Assembly (NCBI GenBank): GCA_035555315.1
Contig: DATMGU010000037.1
Coordinates: forward strand, 48,078-112,077
Length of the DNA: 64,000 nt
DNA from: DATMGU01 sp035555315
GTDB lineage: Bacteria; Pseudomonadota; Alphaproteobacteria; ATCC43930; CGMCC-115725
Direction: 5' to 3'
Part shown: piece by piece, positions 52,367 to 61,052 of the stretch
Position numbering within the stretch: position 1 is the first letter of the stretch
Layout: the number at the start of each line of letters is the position of its first letter
Position numbers and translations under genes: made by a program
The notes under the pieces: generated by a model
What the model was told of the DNA's origin: nothing
What the model saw: the letters and a program-made list of their open reading frames with translations, nothing else
The model's database searches: none

Positions 52367-53629
52367 ATGAGCTCGATGGGTAATCTGAAGATCGATCCAG
52401 AGCGGTTATGGGCGACGATCATGGAGACCGCCCAGATCGGCGCGACGCCCAAGGGCGGCATCTGCCGGCTGACCTTGACCGATCTCGACCGGCAGGTACG
52501 CGGCTGGTTCGTGGCGGCCTGCGAGGCGGCCGGCTGTACCGTTACGGTCGACGAGTTGGGCAATATCTTCGCGCGCCGGCCGGGCCGCGACCCGTCGCTG
52601 CCGCCGATCGCCATGGGCAGCCATCTCGACACCCAGCCGACCGGCGGCAAATATGACGGCATCATCGGCGTGCTGTCCGGCCTTGAGGTGCTGCGCACCC
52701 TGAACGATGCCGGCTATGAGACCGCGGCACCGATCGAGGTGATCAACTGGACCAACGAGGAAGGCTCGCGCTTCGCCCCGGCGATGCTCGCCTCGGGCGT
52801 CTATGCCGGGGTGTTCACCAAGGAATACGCCTATGACCGGCAGGATCGCGACGGCAAGCGGTTCGGCGACGAGCTGGAGCGGATCGGCTACAAGGGCCCG
52901 GTTCCCGTCGGCGATCACAAGCTTGCCGCATTCTTCGAGGTGCATATCGAGCAGGGGCCGATCCTCGAAGCCGAGAACAAGACCATTGGCATCGTTACCG
53001 GCGTACAAGGCATGCGGTGGTACGAGGTGACGGTCAGCGGCATGGACAGCCATGCCGGCTCGACGCCGATGCATCTGCGCCATGACGCCCTGGTCGCGGC
53101 ATCCCGGATGATCGAGGCGGTGAACGCGGTCGGCCTCGCCCATAAGCCGGATGCGGTCTCCACCGTCGGCCTTATCGAAAGTCGGCCGAACAGCCGCAAT
53201 GTCATTCCGGGCGAAGTGTTCTTCTCGATCGATGTGCGCCACCCCGACGACAAGGTGGTGATCGCGATGGAGGCGGAAATCGAGGCCGCCATCCGGCGTA
53301 TCGCGGGGGCGTCCGCCGTCGAGGTCGAGTTCCAGCGGGTTTGGGACAGCCCGGCCGTCCGCTTTGATGGCGGGTGTGTCGACGCGGTCCGCCGCGCCGC
53401 CGCCGATCAGGGCTATGCCAGCCGCGAGATCGTCTCGGGCGCCGGCCACGATGCCGCCTATATGGCGCGGGTGGCGCCGACCGCGATGATCTTCGTGCCC
53501 TGCGAAAAGGGCATCAGCCATAACGAGATCGAGAAGGCCGAGCCGGAGCATGTCGCCGCCGGCGCCAATGTGCTGCTGCGCGCCGTGCTCGATACCGATG
53601 CGCGGCTGGCCGAGCGGGCACCCGGTTGA
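52367..53629 (+). CDS. Zn-dependent N-carbamoyl-beta-alanine amidohydrolase (hydantoinase/carbamoylase family)
   Basis: A 420-residue M20-type metal hydrolase. Here it should cleave N-carbamoyl-beta-alanine to beta-alanine, CO2 and ammonia, third step of the pathway. Metal-site blocks: AMGSHLDTQPTGGKYDGIIGVL, NWTNEEGSRFAPAM, HIEQGPILE and SGAGHDAAYMARV. Close relatives act on allantoate or L-carbamoyl amino acids, so the assignment relies on the preTA and dihydropyrimidinase neighbours. ATG at 52367, with ATG 52376 as alternative. Confidence 0.88.
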   Translation: MSSMGNLKIDPERLWATIMETAQIGATPKGGICRLTLTDLDRQVRGWFVAACEAAGCTVTVDELGNIFARRPGRDPSLPPIAMGSHLDTQPTGGKYDGIIGVLSGLEVLRTLNDAGYETAAPIEVINWTNEEGSRFAPAMLASGVYAGVFTKEYAYDRQDRDGKRFGDELERIGYKGPVPVGDHKLAAFFEVHIEQGPILEAENKTIGIVTGVQGMRWYEVTVSGMDSHAGSTPMHLRHDALVAASRMIEAVNAVGLAHKPDAVSTVGLIESRPNSRNVIPGEVFFSIDVRHPDDKVVIAMEAEIEAAIRRIAGASAVEVEFQRVWDSPAVRFDGGCVDAVRRAAADQGYASREIVSGAGHDAAYMARVAPTAMIFVPCEKGISHNEIEKAEPEHVAAGANVLLRAVLDTDARLAERAPG

Positions 53630-54456
53630 TCGAGGCGCCGGCGCCTGCGCGATCGATCGATGCTGGGGTGGTCCCATCCGCCGTGGTCTCGGCGAGCGGC
53701 CTTGGTGTCGTGTTCGACGGGGGGCGTCGCGGCACCCCGGTCACGGCCCTCTCCGGTGTCGAGCTCACCATCCGGCGGGGCGATTTCGTCTCTCTGATCG
53801 GCCCGTCCGGCTGCGGCAAGACCACATTGCTGCGGGTTATCGCCGATCTGGAGCGGGCGACGTCCGGCAGCCTCACGGTCAACGGCCTGAGTGCCGAGGC
53901 GGCGCGGCTGGCCCGCGCCTATGGCTATGTGTTCCAGGCGCCGGCGCTTTATCCGTGGCGTACGGCGGAGCGCAATGTGATGCTGCCGCTGGAGATCCTG
54001 GGTCTCCCCAAGCCGGCGCGTCGGGAGCGCGCCCTCCGTTATCTGGATTTGGTCGGCCTCAAAGGGTTCGAGCGCAAGTTTCCCTGGCAATTGTCGGGCG
54101 GCATGCAGCAGCGGGTGTCGATCGCGAGGGCCATGAGTTTCGAACCCAGCTTACTGCTGATGGACGAGCCGTTCGGCGCCCTCGACGAGATCACCCGCGA
54201 TGGGCTCAACCTGCATCTGCTGCGGCTCTGGGCGGCGACCGACATCACCGTCGTGTTCGTCACCCATTCGATCCCGGAGGCGGTGTTTCTGTCCAACCGC
54301 ATCGTCGTCATGTCGCCGCGGCCCGGTCGAATCACCCAGGTGATCGACAGCGACCTGCCGCGCGACCGGGATCTGGAAAGCCGCGAGACGCCGGAGTTCC
54401 AGCGGATCGCGCGGCAGGTCCGCGAGGCGCTGCGCGCCGCGCACAGCTATGACTGA
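53626..54456 (+). CDS. ABC transporter ATP-binding protein (pyrimidine locus)
   Basis: A 276-residue ATPase of the SsuB/TauB/ThiZ-like group. Walker A GPSGCGKTTLLR, signature LSGGMQQRVSIARAM and Walker B LLLMDEPFGALDEITRD are intact. The TTG start overlaps the stop of the carbamoyl hydrolase by 4 bp, so import and breakdown are translated from one message. Confidence 0.9.
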   Translation: MIEAPAPARSIDAGVVPSAVVSASGLGVVFDGGRRGTPVTALSGVELTIRRGDFVSLIGPSGCGKTTLLRVIADLERATSGSLTVNGLSAEAARLARAYGYVFQAPALYPWRTAERNVMLPLEILGLPKPARRERALRYLDLVGLKGFERKFPWQLSGGMQQRVSIARAMSFEPSLLLMDEPFGALDEITRDGLNLHLLRLWAATDITVVFVTHSIPEAVFLSNRIVVMSPRPGRITQVIDSDLPRDRDLESRETPEFQRIARQVREALRAAHSYD

Positions 54457-54462
54457 GCGGCG

Positions 54463-55323
54463 GTGGTAAACCTGCGCCCGGTGCTGACCGTGCTCGCCGT
54501 CCTGATCGCGCTGTGGTACGCGGCGGCGGTCCCGTTGAACGGGCCTCGGACCGCCGAGCAATTGGCCCGCGCCGGGTCCTATACGGCCGGCGATTGGGTG
54601 CTGGGCACCTGGTCGATGACCCGGCCGGTGCTGCCGGCGCCGCATCAGATCGCGGTCGAGCTCTATAGCGGTTTGCTGCTTCAGCCGGTGACCTCGCGGC
54701 GCAGCCTGGTGTTCCATGCGGCCGTCACCGCTTCAGCGACGCTGGTCGGCCTCGGCCTCGGGCTGGTGCTGGGTGTGGCCCTGGCGATCGGCATCGTCGC
54801 CGTGCCGGTGCTCGATCGATCCCTGATGCCCTGGATCATCGCCAGCCAGACCGTGCCGGTGCTGGCGATCGCTCCGATGATCGTGGTCGTGCTCGGCAAT
54901 CTGGGCGTAACCGGGGTGCTGCCCAAGGCGGTGATCTCGGGCTATCTCAGCTTCTTTCCGGTGGTCGTCGGCATGGTCAAGGGCCTGCGCTCGCCCGACC
55001 CGCTGCAACTCGACCTGATGCGTACGTATAGTGCCGCGCCGCGCGCGGTCTTCGCCAAGCTACGCTGGCCGGCCGCGACCGGTTTTCTGTTTCCCAGTCT
55101 CAAGGTCGCGATCACCCTCGCGCTTACCGGCGCCGTGGTGGCGGAACTGCCGACCGGCGCCCAGGCGGGACTGGGCGCGCGGCTGCTCGCCGGTTCCTAT
55201 TATGGGCAGACGGTGCAGATCTGGGCGGCGCTGGTCATGGCGGCGGTCCTCGCCATCCTGGGGATTGGCGCCATCGACCTCATGGAGCGGGTGGTCATCG
55301 GCCGACGGGGTGGCCGGCGATGA
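54463..55323 (+). CDS. ABC transporter permease, first (pyrimidine locus)
   Basis: A 286-residue permease with about six helices and the coupling motif around LDLMRTYSAAPRAVFAKLRWPAA. It belongs to the TauC/SsuC-like group. GTG start at 54463. It overlaps the second permease by 4 bp, which suggests a heterodimeric channel. Confidence 0.87.
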   Translation: MVNLRPVLTVLAVLIALWYAAAVPLNGPRTAEQLARAGSYTAGDWVLGTWSMTRPVLPAPHQIAVELYSGLLLQPVTSRRSLVFHAAVTASATLVGLGLGLVLGVALAIGIVAVPVLDRSLMPWIIASQTVPVLAIAPMIVVVLGNLGVTGVLPKAVISGYLSFFPVVVGMVKGLRSPDPLQLDLMRTYSAAPRAVFAKLRWPAATGFLFPSLKVAITLALTGAVVAELPTGAQAGLGARLLAGSYYGQTVQIWAALVMAAVLAILGIGAIDLMERVVIGRRGGRR

Positions 55324-56261
55324 CCGCCATTCGCCCTATGGCCGAGATCGCTCCGGCGGGGTTCACCCTGCTGGCCGTCCTCGCCGCTTCCGTGGTGGTC
55401 CGATTGATCGATGGCGGCACCGGGTTGCCGGCCGCCGCCCTTGGCGTGGTCGCGACATCGGCGGCGGTCGCGGCCCTGCTTGGATTGTCCCGCCTCGATG
55501 GTCGGGTGGCGCGGCTGGCCACGCCAGTACTGTTCGGCGCCCTGCTGCTTTGGTTGTGGCAGATGCTGGTGATCGGCTTCGCCGTGCCGCGCGTGCTGCT
55601 GCCTTCGCCGGCGGCGATCGGCCAGGCGCTGGCCACGCATGCGGATACTCTGGCGGCGGATTTCCGGCAGACCTTCATCCGCTCGGTCATCCCCGGCTAT
55701 GCGATCGGCTGCGGGTTGGGATTTCTCGCGGCACTGGCGATCGATCGCTCGACCTTCCTGAAACGCGGCTTGCTGCCGCTCGGTAGCCTGGCGAGCGCCA
55801 TGCCGATCGTCGGCGTGGCGCCGATCATGGTCATGTGGTTCGGCTTCGACTGGCAATCCAAGGCCGCGGTCATCACCGTCATGACGGTGTTTCCGATGCT
55901 GGTCAACACGACGGCGGGCCTCGCCGAGGCGGGGCCGATGGAGCGTGATCTGATGCGCTCCTACGCCGCCGGATACTGGCTGATTTTGCTCAAGCTGCGC
56001 CTGCCCGCTGCCTTGCCGTTCGTGTTCAACGCGCTCAAGCTCAATACCACTTTGGCGCTGATCGGCGGCATCGTCGCGGAGTTTTTCGGCACGCCGATCG
56101 TCGGCATGGGCTTTCGCATCTCGACCGAGGTGGCGCGCATGAACATCGACGTCGTCTGGGCGACGATTGCCGTGGCCGCCCTCGCGGGGTCGCTCAGCTA
56201 TGGGACGGCGGCGCTGATCGAGCGCGCCGTGACCTTCTGGCATCCATCGTTTCGCCGATGA
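55320..56261 (+). CDS. ABC transporter permease, second (pyrimidine locus)
   Basis: A 313-residue permease with about seven helices; the coupling region reads MERDLMRSYAAGYWLILLKLRLPAALPF, and GGIVAEFFGTPIVGMGFRI follows. It is homologous in layout to the first permease but clearly different in sequence. The binding-protein gene begins 36 bp later. Confidence 0.87.
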   Translation: MTAIRPMAEIAPAGFTLLAVLAASVVVRLIDGGTGLPAAALGVVATSAAVAALLGLSRLDGRVARLATPVLFGALLLWLWQMLVIGFAVPRVLLPSPAAIGQALATHADTLAADFRQTFIRSVIPGYAIGCGLGFLAALAIDRSTFLKRGLLPLGSLASAMPIVGVAPIMVMWFGFDWQSKAAVITVMTVFPMLVNTTAGLAEAGPMERDLMRSYAAGYWLILLKLRLPAALPFVFNALKLNTTLALIGGIVAEFFGTPIVGMGFRISTEVARMNIDVVWATIAVAALAGSLSYGTAALIERAVTFWHPSFRR

Positions 56262-56297
56262 TATCCAAGCCAACACTTCAACATGAGGGGGACCGAT

Positions 56298-57299
56298 ATG
56301 AAAAAATGGATACTCGCCACGGGGATCGCCGCTGCGCTAACCGGTACCGCGATGCGCGCCGACGCCGCGGACAAGTTGACCTTGCAGCTGAAATGGGTGA
56401 CCCAGGCCCAATTCGCTGGGTACTACGTCGCCGAGGCCAAGGGCTTCTACAAGGACGCCGGACTCGACGTCACGATCAAGCCGGGTGGCCCGGACATCAA
56501 CCCGTCCCAGGTGATCGCGGGCGGTGGCGCGGATGTGGTGGTCGATTGGATGCCCTCGGCGCTGGCGACCCGCGAAAAGGGCGTGCCGCTGGTCAACATC
56601 GCCCAGACCTTTACCCATTCGGGCATGGAGCTGACCTGCCGCAAGGATAGCGGCATCAAGACCCCGGCCGATTTCAAGGGCAAGACCCTGGGCGTCTGGT
56701 TTTCCGGCAACGAGTATCCGTTCCTCTCCTGGATGGACAAGCTCGGCTACAAGACCACCGGTGGCGGCGCGGATGTCACCGTGCTGAAACAGGGTTTCAA
56801 CGTCGACCCGCTGCTGCAGAAGCAGGCGGCCTGCATCTCGACCATGACCTATAACGAGTATTGGCAGCTGATCGAGGCCGGCATGAAGCCGGAGGAACTC
56901 GAAGTCTTCAAATACGAGGACCAGGGGGTGGCGACGCTGGAAGACGGGCTCTACACGCTGGAAGCGACGCTGAAGGACCCGGCGAAGACCGATCGGCTGG
57001 CGCGCTTCGTCAAGGCCTCGATGAAGGGCTGGCAATACGCGATGGACCACCAGGACGAGGCGGTCAAGATCGTGCTCGACAACGATACCGCCGGTGCGCA
57101 GACCGAGGCGCATCAAAAACGCATGATGGGCGAAATCGCCAAGCTCATACCCGGCGCTTCCAAGGGGTTGGGCTATCTCGACGAGGCGGCGTATGAGCAG
57201 ACCGTGAAGATCCTGATGTCCGGCAAATCCGATCCGGTGATCAGCAAGGCGCCGGTCGGCGCTTGGACGCATGCGGTCTGGGACAAAAGCGCCAGTTAG
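56298..57299 (+). CDS. NMT1/THI5-type ABC substrate-binding protein
   Basis: A 333-residue periplasmic protein. Signal peptide MKKWILATGIAAALTGTAMR is followed by cleavage near ADA. The mature start LTLQLKWVTQAQFAGYYVAEAKGFY is the NMT1/THI5 signature; the fold binds pyrimidines such as HMP in thiamine systems. No thiamine gene or TPP riboswitch is nearby, whereas the operon degrades uracil or thymine, so a pyrimidine or hydantoin ligand is more likely. The ATG at 56298 is preferred to one five codons earlier. Confidence 0.88.
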   Translation: MKKWILATGIAAALTGTAMRADAADKLTLQLKWVTQAQFAGYYVAEAKGFYKDAGLDVTIKPGGPDINPSQVIAGGGADVVVDWMPSALATREKGVPLVNIAQTFTHSGMELTCRKDSGIKTPADFKGKTLGVWFSGNEYPFLSWMDKLGYKTTGGGADVTVLKQGFNVDPLLQKQAACISTMTYNEYWQLIEAGMKPEELEVFKYEDQGVATLEDGLYTLEATLKDPAKTDRLARFVKASMKGWQYAMDHQDEAVKIVLDNDTAGAQTEAHQKRMMGEIAKLIPGASKGLGYLDEAAYEQTVKILMSGKSDPVISKAPVGAWTHAVWDKSAS

Positions 57300-57311
57300 A
57301 GCGGTTTCAGG

Positions 57312-57346
57312 GCTTCCCCGGATGCCTGGCGGGTATCCGGGGAAGC
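57312..57346. terminator. Hairpin ending the pyrimidine operon
   Basis: GCTTCCCCGGAT (57312-57323), an 11-nt loop, ATCCGGGGAAGC (57335-57346): a perfect 12-bp stem 12 bp after the binding-protein stop. It sits between convergent genes. No T tract is present. Confidence 0.6.
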
Positions 57347-57370
57347 AGGCTGAGACGAGGGATCGGACGC

Positions 57371-58696
57371 CTACTTCCTGCCCAGCTCATCCAGGGGCGT
57401 GAGGTAGGTTTCCCGTGCCGTCATGATCGAGATGGCGGCGACGACCGCGGTGGCGGTGGTGAAGGCCGCTACCGGGAACCATCCAGTCGGGCCGTCACCC
57501 AGCAGCGCCGCGCTGATGGCCGGCGCGAAACCGCCCAAGGCGAAACCGAGCTGCGTGCCGATCGCCATGCCGGACAGCCGGACCTTGGTGTCGAACATCT
57601 CGCCATACAGCGCCGGCCAGACGCCGTTGGGCGCGCTGTAGACGACGCCGGAGAGCAGCAGGCCGAAGACGAAGATCAGCGTGATATCCGCCTGGCTGAT
57701 GGCCCAGATATACGGCCAGATCAGCACTGCGCACCCCAGCGCACCCAGGATGAACACCGGCTTGCGTCCGATACGGTCGGCCAGCGACGCCCAGGCCGGG
57801 ATGGCGGCGAGAGCCACCACGTTGGCCAATACCAGCACGGTCAGCATGGTTGGCCGCGCGACGTGCATCGTGTTCACGGCATAGGACAAGGTGAACACCG
57901 AGAAGATGGTGCTGACGACGGAGATCAGGGCGCCGAAGATGACGCGGAACACATCCGCCGTATGCTCTTTGAACAATATGGCGACCGGTAGCCTGGTTTT
58001 GGTGTGCGTCCGCTTTTCCTGCTCGAAGGCCGGTGTTTCCGGCAGGGTCCGCCGCACCCAGAAGCCGATGGCGACGACGACCGCGCTCAACAGGAACGGG
58101 ATGCGCCAGCCCCAGGACAGCAACTGGTCCTCGGGCAATTGCGCGATCGGCAAGAACACCAGGGTGGCCAGGATCAACCCGGCCTGCGTCCCGCTGAGGG
58201 TGAAGCTGGTGTAAAACGACCGCCGGTTCGCCGGCGCATGCTCGAGCGTCATCGAATTGGCGCCGGCTTGTTCACCCGAGGCGGAAATGCCCTGCAGCAA
58301 TCGCGCGATGACCAGCAGGATGGGCGCCAGCAGTCCCGCCTGACCATAGGTGGGCAGAATGCCGATCATGAAGGTCGAGAGGCCCATCAGCAGCAGCGTG
58401 AAGGTCAGGACCTTTTTGCGGCCGAACTTATCGCCGACATGCCCCAGCGCCACTGCGCCGAAGGGACGGGCGATATAGGCGACGCCGAATGTCGCGAACG
58501 CGGCGATCGCGGCGGCTTCCGGATTGCTGGATGAGAAGAACACCTTGGGAAACACCAGCGCCGCGGCGGTGCCGTAGATGAAGAAGTCGTAATACTCGAC
58601 GGTACTGCCGATCCAACTCGCCAGCGCGGCTTTCTTCGGAGTCTTCACGCCCACGGGCTCGGGCATTCCAGGCGATGCGTGCGGTGCTTGAGGCAT
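57371..58696 (-). CDS. MFS transporter, metabolite:H+ symporter family (ShiA-like)
   Basis: A 441-residue permease with twelve helices. The MHS signature opens the protein (ASWIGSTVEYYDFFIYGTAAAL), and GHVGDKFGRKKVL and the duplicated SLADRIGRKPV are the MFS loop motifs. In this family shikimate and related acids are common substrates. It lies 47 bp after the shikimate-type dehydrogenase on the same strand. The ATG at 58696 has a GAGAGAG site; the frame upstream is not family-like. Confidence 0.87.
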   Translation of the reverse strand: MPQAPHASPGMPEPVGVKTPKKAALASWIGSTVEYYDFFIYGTAAALVFPKVFFSSSNPEAAAIAAFATFGVAYIARPFGAVALGHVGDKFGRKKVLTFTLLLMGLSTFMIGILPTYGQAGLLAPILLVIARLLQGISASGEQAGANSMTLEHAPANRRSFYTSFTLSGTQAGLILATLVFLPIAQLPEDQLLSWGWRIPFLLSAVVVAIGFWVRRTLPETPAFEQEKRTHTKTRLPVAILFKEHTADVFRVIFGALISVVSTIFSVFTLSYAVNTMHVARPTMLTVLVLANVVALAAIPAWASLADRIGRKPVFILGALGCAVLIWPYIWAISQADITLIFVFGLLLSGVVYSAPNGVWPALYGEMFDTKVRLSGMAIGTQLGFALGGFAPAISAALLGDGPTGWFPVAAFTTATAVVAAISIMTARETYLTPLDELGRK

Positions 58697-58743
58697 TTCT
58701 CTCTCTCCCTTTGGCAATTTTCTTTCGTTTCGCGGAGGAACGT

Positions 58744-59598
58744 TCACGTCATAGTCTTATCGTCCACGGAGGCGAAGTGGCGCAGCATCCGTTCCGGGTC
58801 GGGCGTGATGCCGGTGAACAGGCGAAAGGCCTCGACTGCCTGGAACACCGCCATGCCGCCGCCATTCAGCGTGCGGCAGCCGAGCGCGCGCGCCATCCGC
58901 AGCAATTCGGTCTCCAGCGGAAAATAGACAATCTCCGCGACCCACAAGGCCGGGCGGAGCAGGGCGGCGGGCAAGGGCAGGCCGGGATGCGCCGCCATGC
59001 CGGTCGGCGTGCAGTGGACCAGCCCGTCCGCCGTTGCCAGGGCGGCCTCAAGATCGGCACAGGCGACGGCACGCCCCTGGCCAAAGCGATCGGACAAGCC
59101 GTCCGCGAGAGCCACGGCCCGGCGCTCATCCACATCCTGTATCGTCAGGCGCTGAACGCCCAAGGTCAGCAGTGCGTGGGCGACCGCCGCTCCGGCGCCC
59201 AGCTGCACCACGTGGTCCAGCGCGGCACCGGTCATGTTGCGGCGGAAGGCCTCGGCGAAGCCCCACCAATCCGTGTTCTCGCCGCGGCGCTTGCCGTCGC
59301 GCAGCACCACTGTGTTCACCGCCCCCAGCGCCCGTGCGTCCGCCGACAGCTCGTCCAGTAGCGGGATCACCGCTTGCTTGCAGGGATGCGTGATGTTGAG
59401 CCCGTTGAAGCCCATGCGTTCCGCCGCGAGCAGCAGCTCCGGCAGCGCCTCCGGTCCCAGGCCGAGCTGGCCGATGTCGATCTTGCGATAGAGATAGCGC
59501 ACCCCTTGCTCGTCGCCTTCGCGCTCATGCATCGAGGGTGTGCGGGAGGCCTGGATACCCGAGCCGATCAGGCCGACAAGAAAGCTCGATGGGCTCAT
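58744..59598 (-). CDS. Quinate/shikimate-type dehydrogenase (AroE superfamily)
   Basis: A 284-residue NAD(P)-dependent dehydrogenase. Substrate-binding region: GSGIQASRTPSMHEREGDEQG and the catalytic lysine in LNITHPCKQAVIPLLDEL. Nucleotide-binding motif: VQLGAGAAVAHALLTLG, with a D after the second strand (IQDVDERR), which favours NAD over NADP. The RTPSMHE/HPCKQ pattern is that of catabolic quinate/shikimate dehydrogenases rather than the biosynthetic AroE. Context with an MHS transporter and a divergent TetR supports catabolism. Confidence 0.85.
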   Translation of the reverse strand: MSPSSFLVGLIGSGIQASRTPSMHEREGDEQGVRYLYRKIDIGQLGLGPEALPELLLAAERMGFNGLNITHPCKQAVIPLLDELSADARALGAVNTVVLRDGKRRGENTDWWGFAEAFRRNMTGAALDHVVQLGAGAAVAHALLTLGVQRLTIQDVDERRAVALADGLSDRFGQGRAVACADLEAALATADGLVHCTPTGMAAHPGLPLPAALLRPALWVAEIVYFPLETELLRMARALGCRTLNGGGMAVFQAVEAFRLFTGITPDPERMLRHFASVDDKTMT

Positions 59599-59710
59599 GA
59601 TGCCTTGCCCCTGACCAGGCGTGCCGACCACCGATACCTCCCCGAAATCGTTAATCCCGGTCGGCTGTGCCGACCCGCCCGTGTTGATCGCGGTTGTTGA
59701 TCGATGTGAT

Positions 59711-59728
59711 GGACTATCTGGTTAGTCC
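59711..59728. promoter_or_regulatory. Candidate TetR operator of the quinate/shikimate cassette
   Basis: GGACTA-TCTGGT-TAGTCC is a perfect 6-6-6 inverted repeat in the middle of the 195-bp divergent region between the dehydrogenase and the TetR gene. Confidence 0.6.
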
Positions 59729-59793
59729 AGGTCAATGCAAATATGCGGTGTCGGATCGATCGTGCTATGGACACATGAGCTGGAGGGGGAGAC

Positions 59794-60501
59794 GTGGTCG
59801 CAGACGGAGTTACAGACGGCGATGCCGCCGCCGGGACGAAGCGGCGTAAGCTTGATCCCGAGCGGACCCGCCAGGCCATTCTGGTTGCCGCGCGCGAAGA
59901 GTTCGCCGCGAACGGCCTCAGCGGTGCGCGTGTGGACGCGATCGCGGCCCGAACCAACACCGTCAAGCGCATGATCTATTACTATTTCGGCAGCAAGGAG
60001 GGACTCTACCTCGCCGTGCTGGAGGAGGCCTATGCCGATATCCGACGCGTCGAGCAGGGGTTAGGCCTGGATCTGCTGCCGCCCGTGGAGGCCATTCGAC
60101 GGCTGATCGAGTTCACCTTCGATTACGAGGATGCCCATCCCGACTTCATCCGCCTGGTCTCGATCGAGAACATCCACCACGCGAAGCATATCGCTCAGTC
60201 GAAGACGATCCGGGACGTGAACGGTACCGTGATCACGACGCTGGCCCGGGTGCTGGACCGGGGAAGGCAGGAGGGCGTCTTCCGCGAGATCGACGCCGTT
60301 GACGTGCATATGCTGATCAGCGCCGTGTGCTTCTTCCGCGTCTCCAACCGGTACACCTTCGGCGCGCTGTTCAGCCGCGACCTGACGGATCCGGCGCTGC
60401 ATACCCGGCACAAGCAGATGCTGATCGACGCGGTCCTTCACCTGCTGTTGAGGCCGGCTGGCGATGCCGCGAGGGGCGATGTCGGCGGCCAGGCCGCCTG
60501 A
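59794..60501 (+). CDS. TetR-family regulator of the quinate/shikimate cassette
   Basis: A 235-residue TetR protein. The helix-turn-helix covers RQAILVAAREEFAANGLSGARVDAIAARTNTVKRMIYYYFGSKEGLY (in segments). The C-terminal region (FTFDYEDAHPDFIRLVSIENIHHAKHI) resembles TetR members linked to shikimate-type transporters and dehydrogenases. The GTG start at 59794 has a GGAGGGGGA site. Divergent from its presumed targets, with an inverted repeat between. Confidence 0.88.
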   Translation: MVADGVTDGDAAAGTKRRKLDPERTRQAILVAAREEFAANGLSGARVDAIAARTNTVKRMIYYYFGSKEGLYLAVLEEAYADIRRVEQGLGLDLLPPVEAIRRLIEFTFDYEDAHPDFIRLVSIENIHHAKHIAQSKTIRDVNGTVITTLARVLDRGRQEGVFREIDAVDVHMLISAVCFFRVSNRYTFGALFSRDLTDPALHTRHKQMLIDAVLHLLLRPAGDAARGDVGGQAA

Positions 60502-60730
60502 GGTGCCGCTCCGGGTCAGCCATTTCCGGAAGGTTTCCAGATCTGTCATAAAACGGTCGATATGGCGGCGTAACACTCCATGCGGCGCTTGAAAGAGAGC
60601 CCCCACGCGAACCCTTTGTCGATCGTAGCGTTGACCGGTGGGAGGCGCGCGGGCGGCTCCGCGGATCGGCCTCGCCGCCGGCCCGCTTGGGACAGTAAAG
60701 CCGCCTCGGTTTCGCCGGGACGGCCTATCG

Positions 60731-60997
60731 ATGGAAGCGGGGAATATGGCCGACGCCTTCGTTATCGAGACCACCGCGGGGACTGCTGGGATCGTCGCCG
60801 CGGACGGTATCGCGTTTCGTTTCTACGCCTCACAGCCGCCTTTCTTCGTGATCGAGGGATGCTGCTTCGCCAGCCCGGCGGATGCCCGGCGCAGTGCCGA
60901 GGCGATCGCCGAGACCTATCTGGCGGCACTCGGCCACGCGACGGCCAGCGCCTTGCCCTGGCGGCGGTTGCGCCGGCACGGCACTCTCGCCGCCTGA
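60731..60997 (+). CDS. Small hypothetical protein
   Basis: An 88-residue protein (MEAGNMADAFVIETTAGTAG...). The block GIAFRFYASQPPFFVIEGCCFASPADARR has the pattern of small uncharacterised alphaproteobacterial proteins with an FRFYA...LEG core. Start is ATG at 60731 or 60746. Function unknown. The 229 bp between the TetR stop and this gene contain no recognisable feature. Confidence 0.55.
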   Translation: MEAGNMADAFVIETTAGTAGIVAADGIAFRFYASQPPFFVIEGCCFASPADARRSAEAIAETYLAALGHATASALPWRRLRRHGTLAA

Positions 60998-61052
60998 AGT
61001 CTGACGGCCTAACTCACCATAGCCCGGCGGTTGACGTCGGCGGGCGGTCGGC

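Noticed and set aside
53626..57299. Thiamine-precursor (ThiXYZ) importer
   Set aside because: No TPP riboswitch is visible upstream and no thi gene is near; the operon is translationally coupled to pyrimidine degradation.
60061..60774. A 237-codon minus-strand frame overlapping the TetR gene
   Set aside because: It is antisense to a clear TetR gene, with no family features; the TetR start has a good ribosome site.
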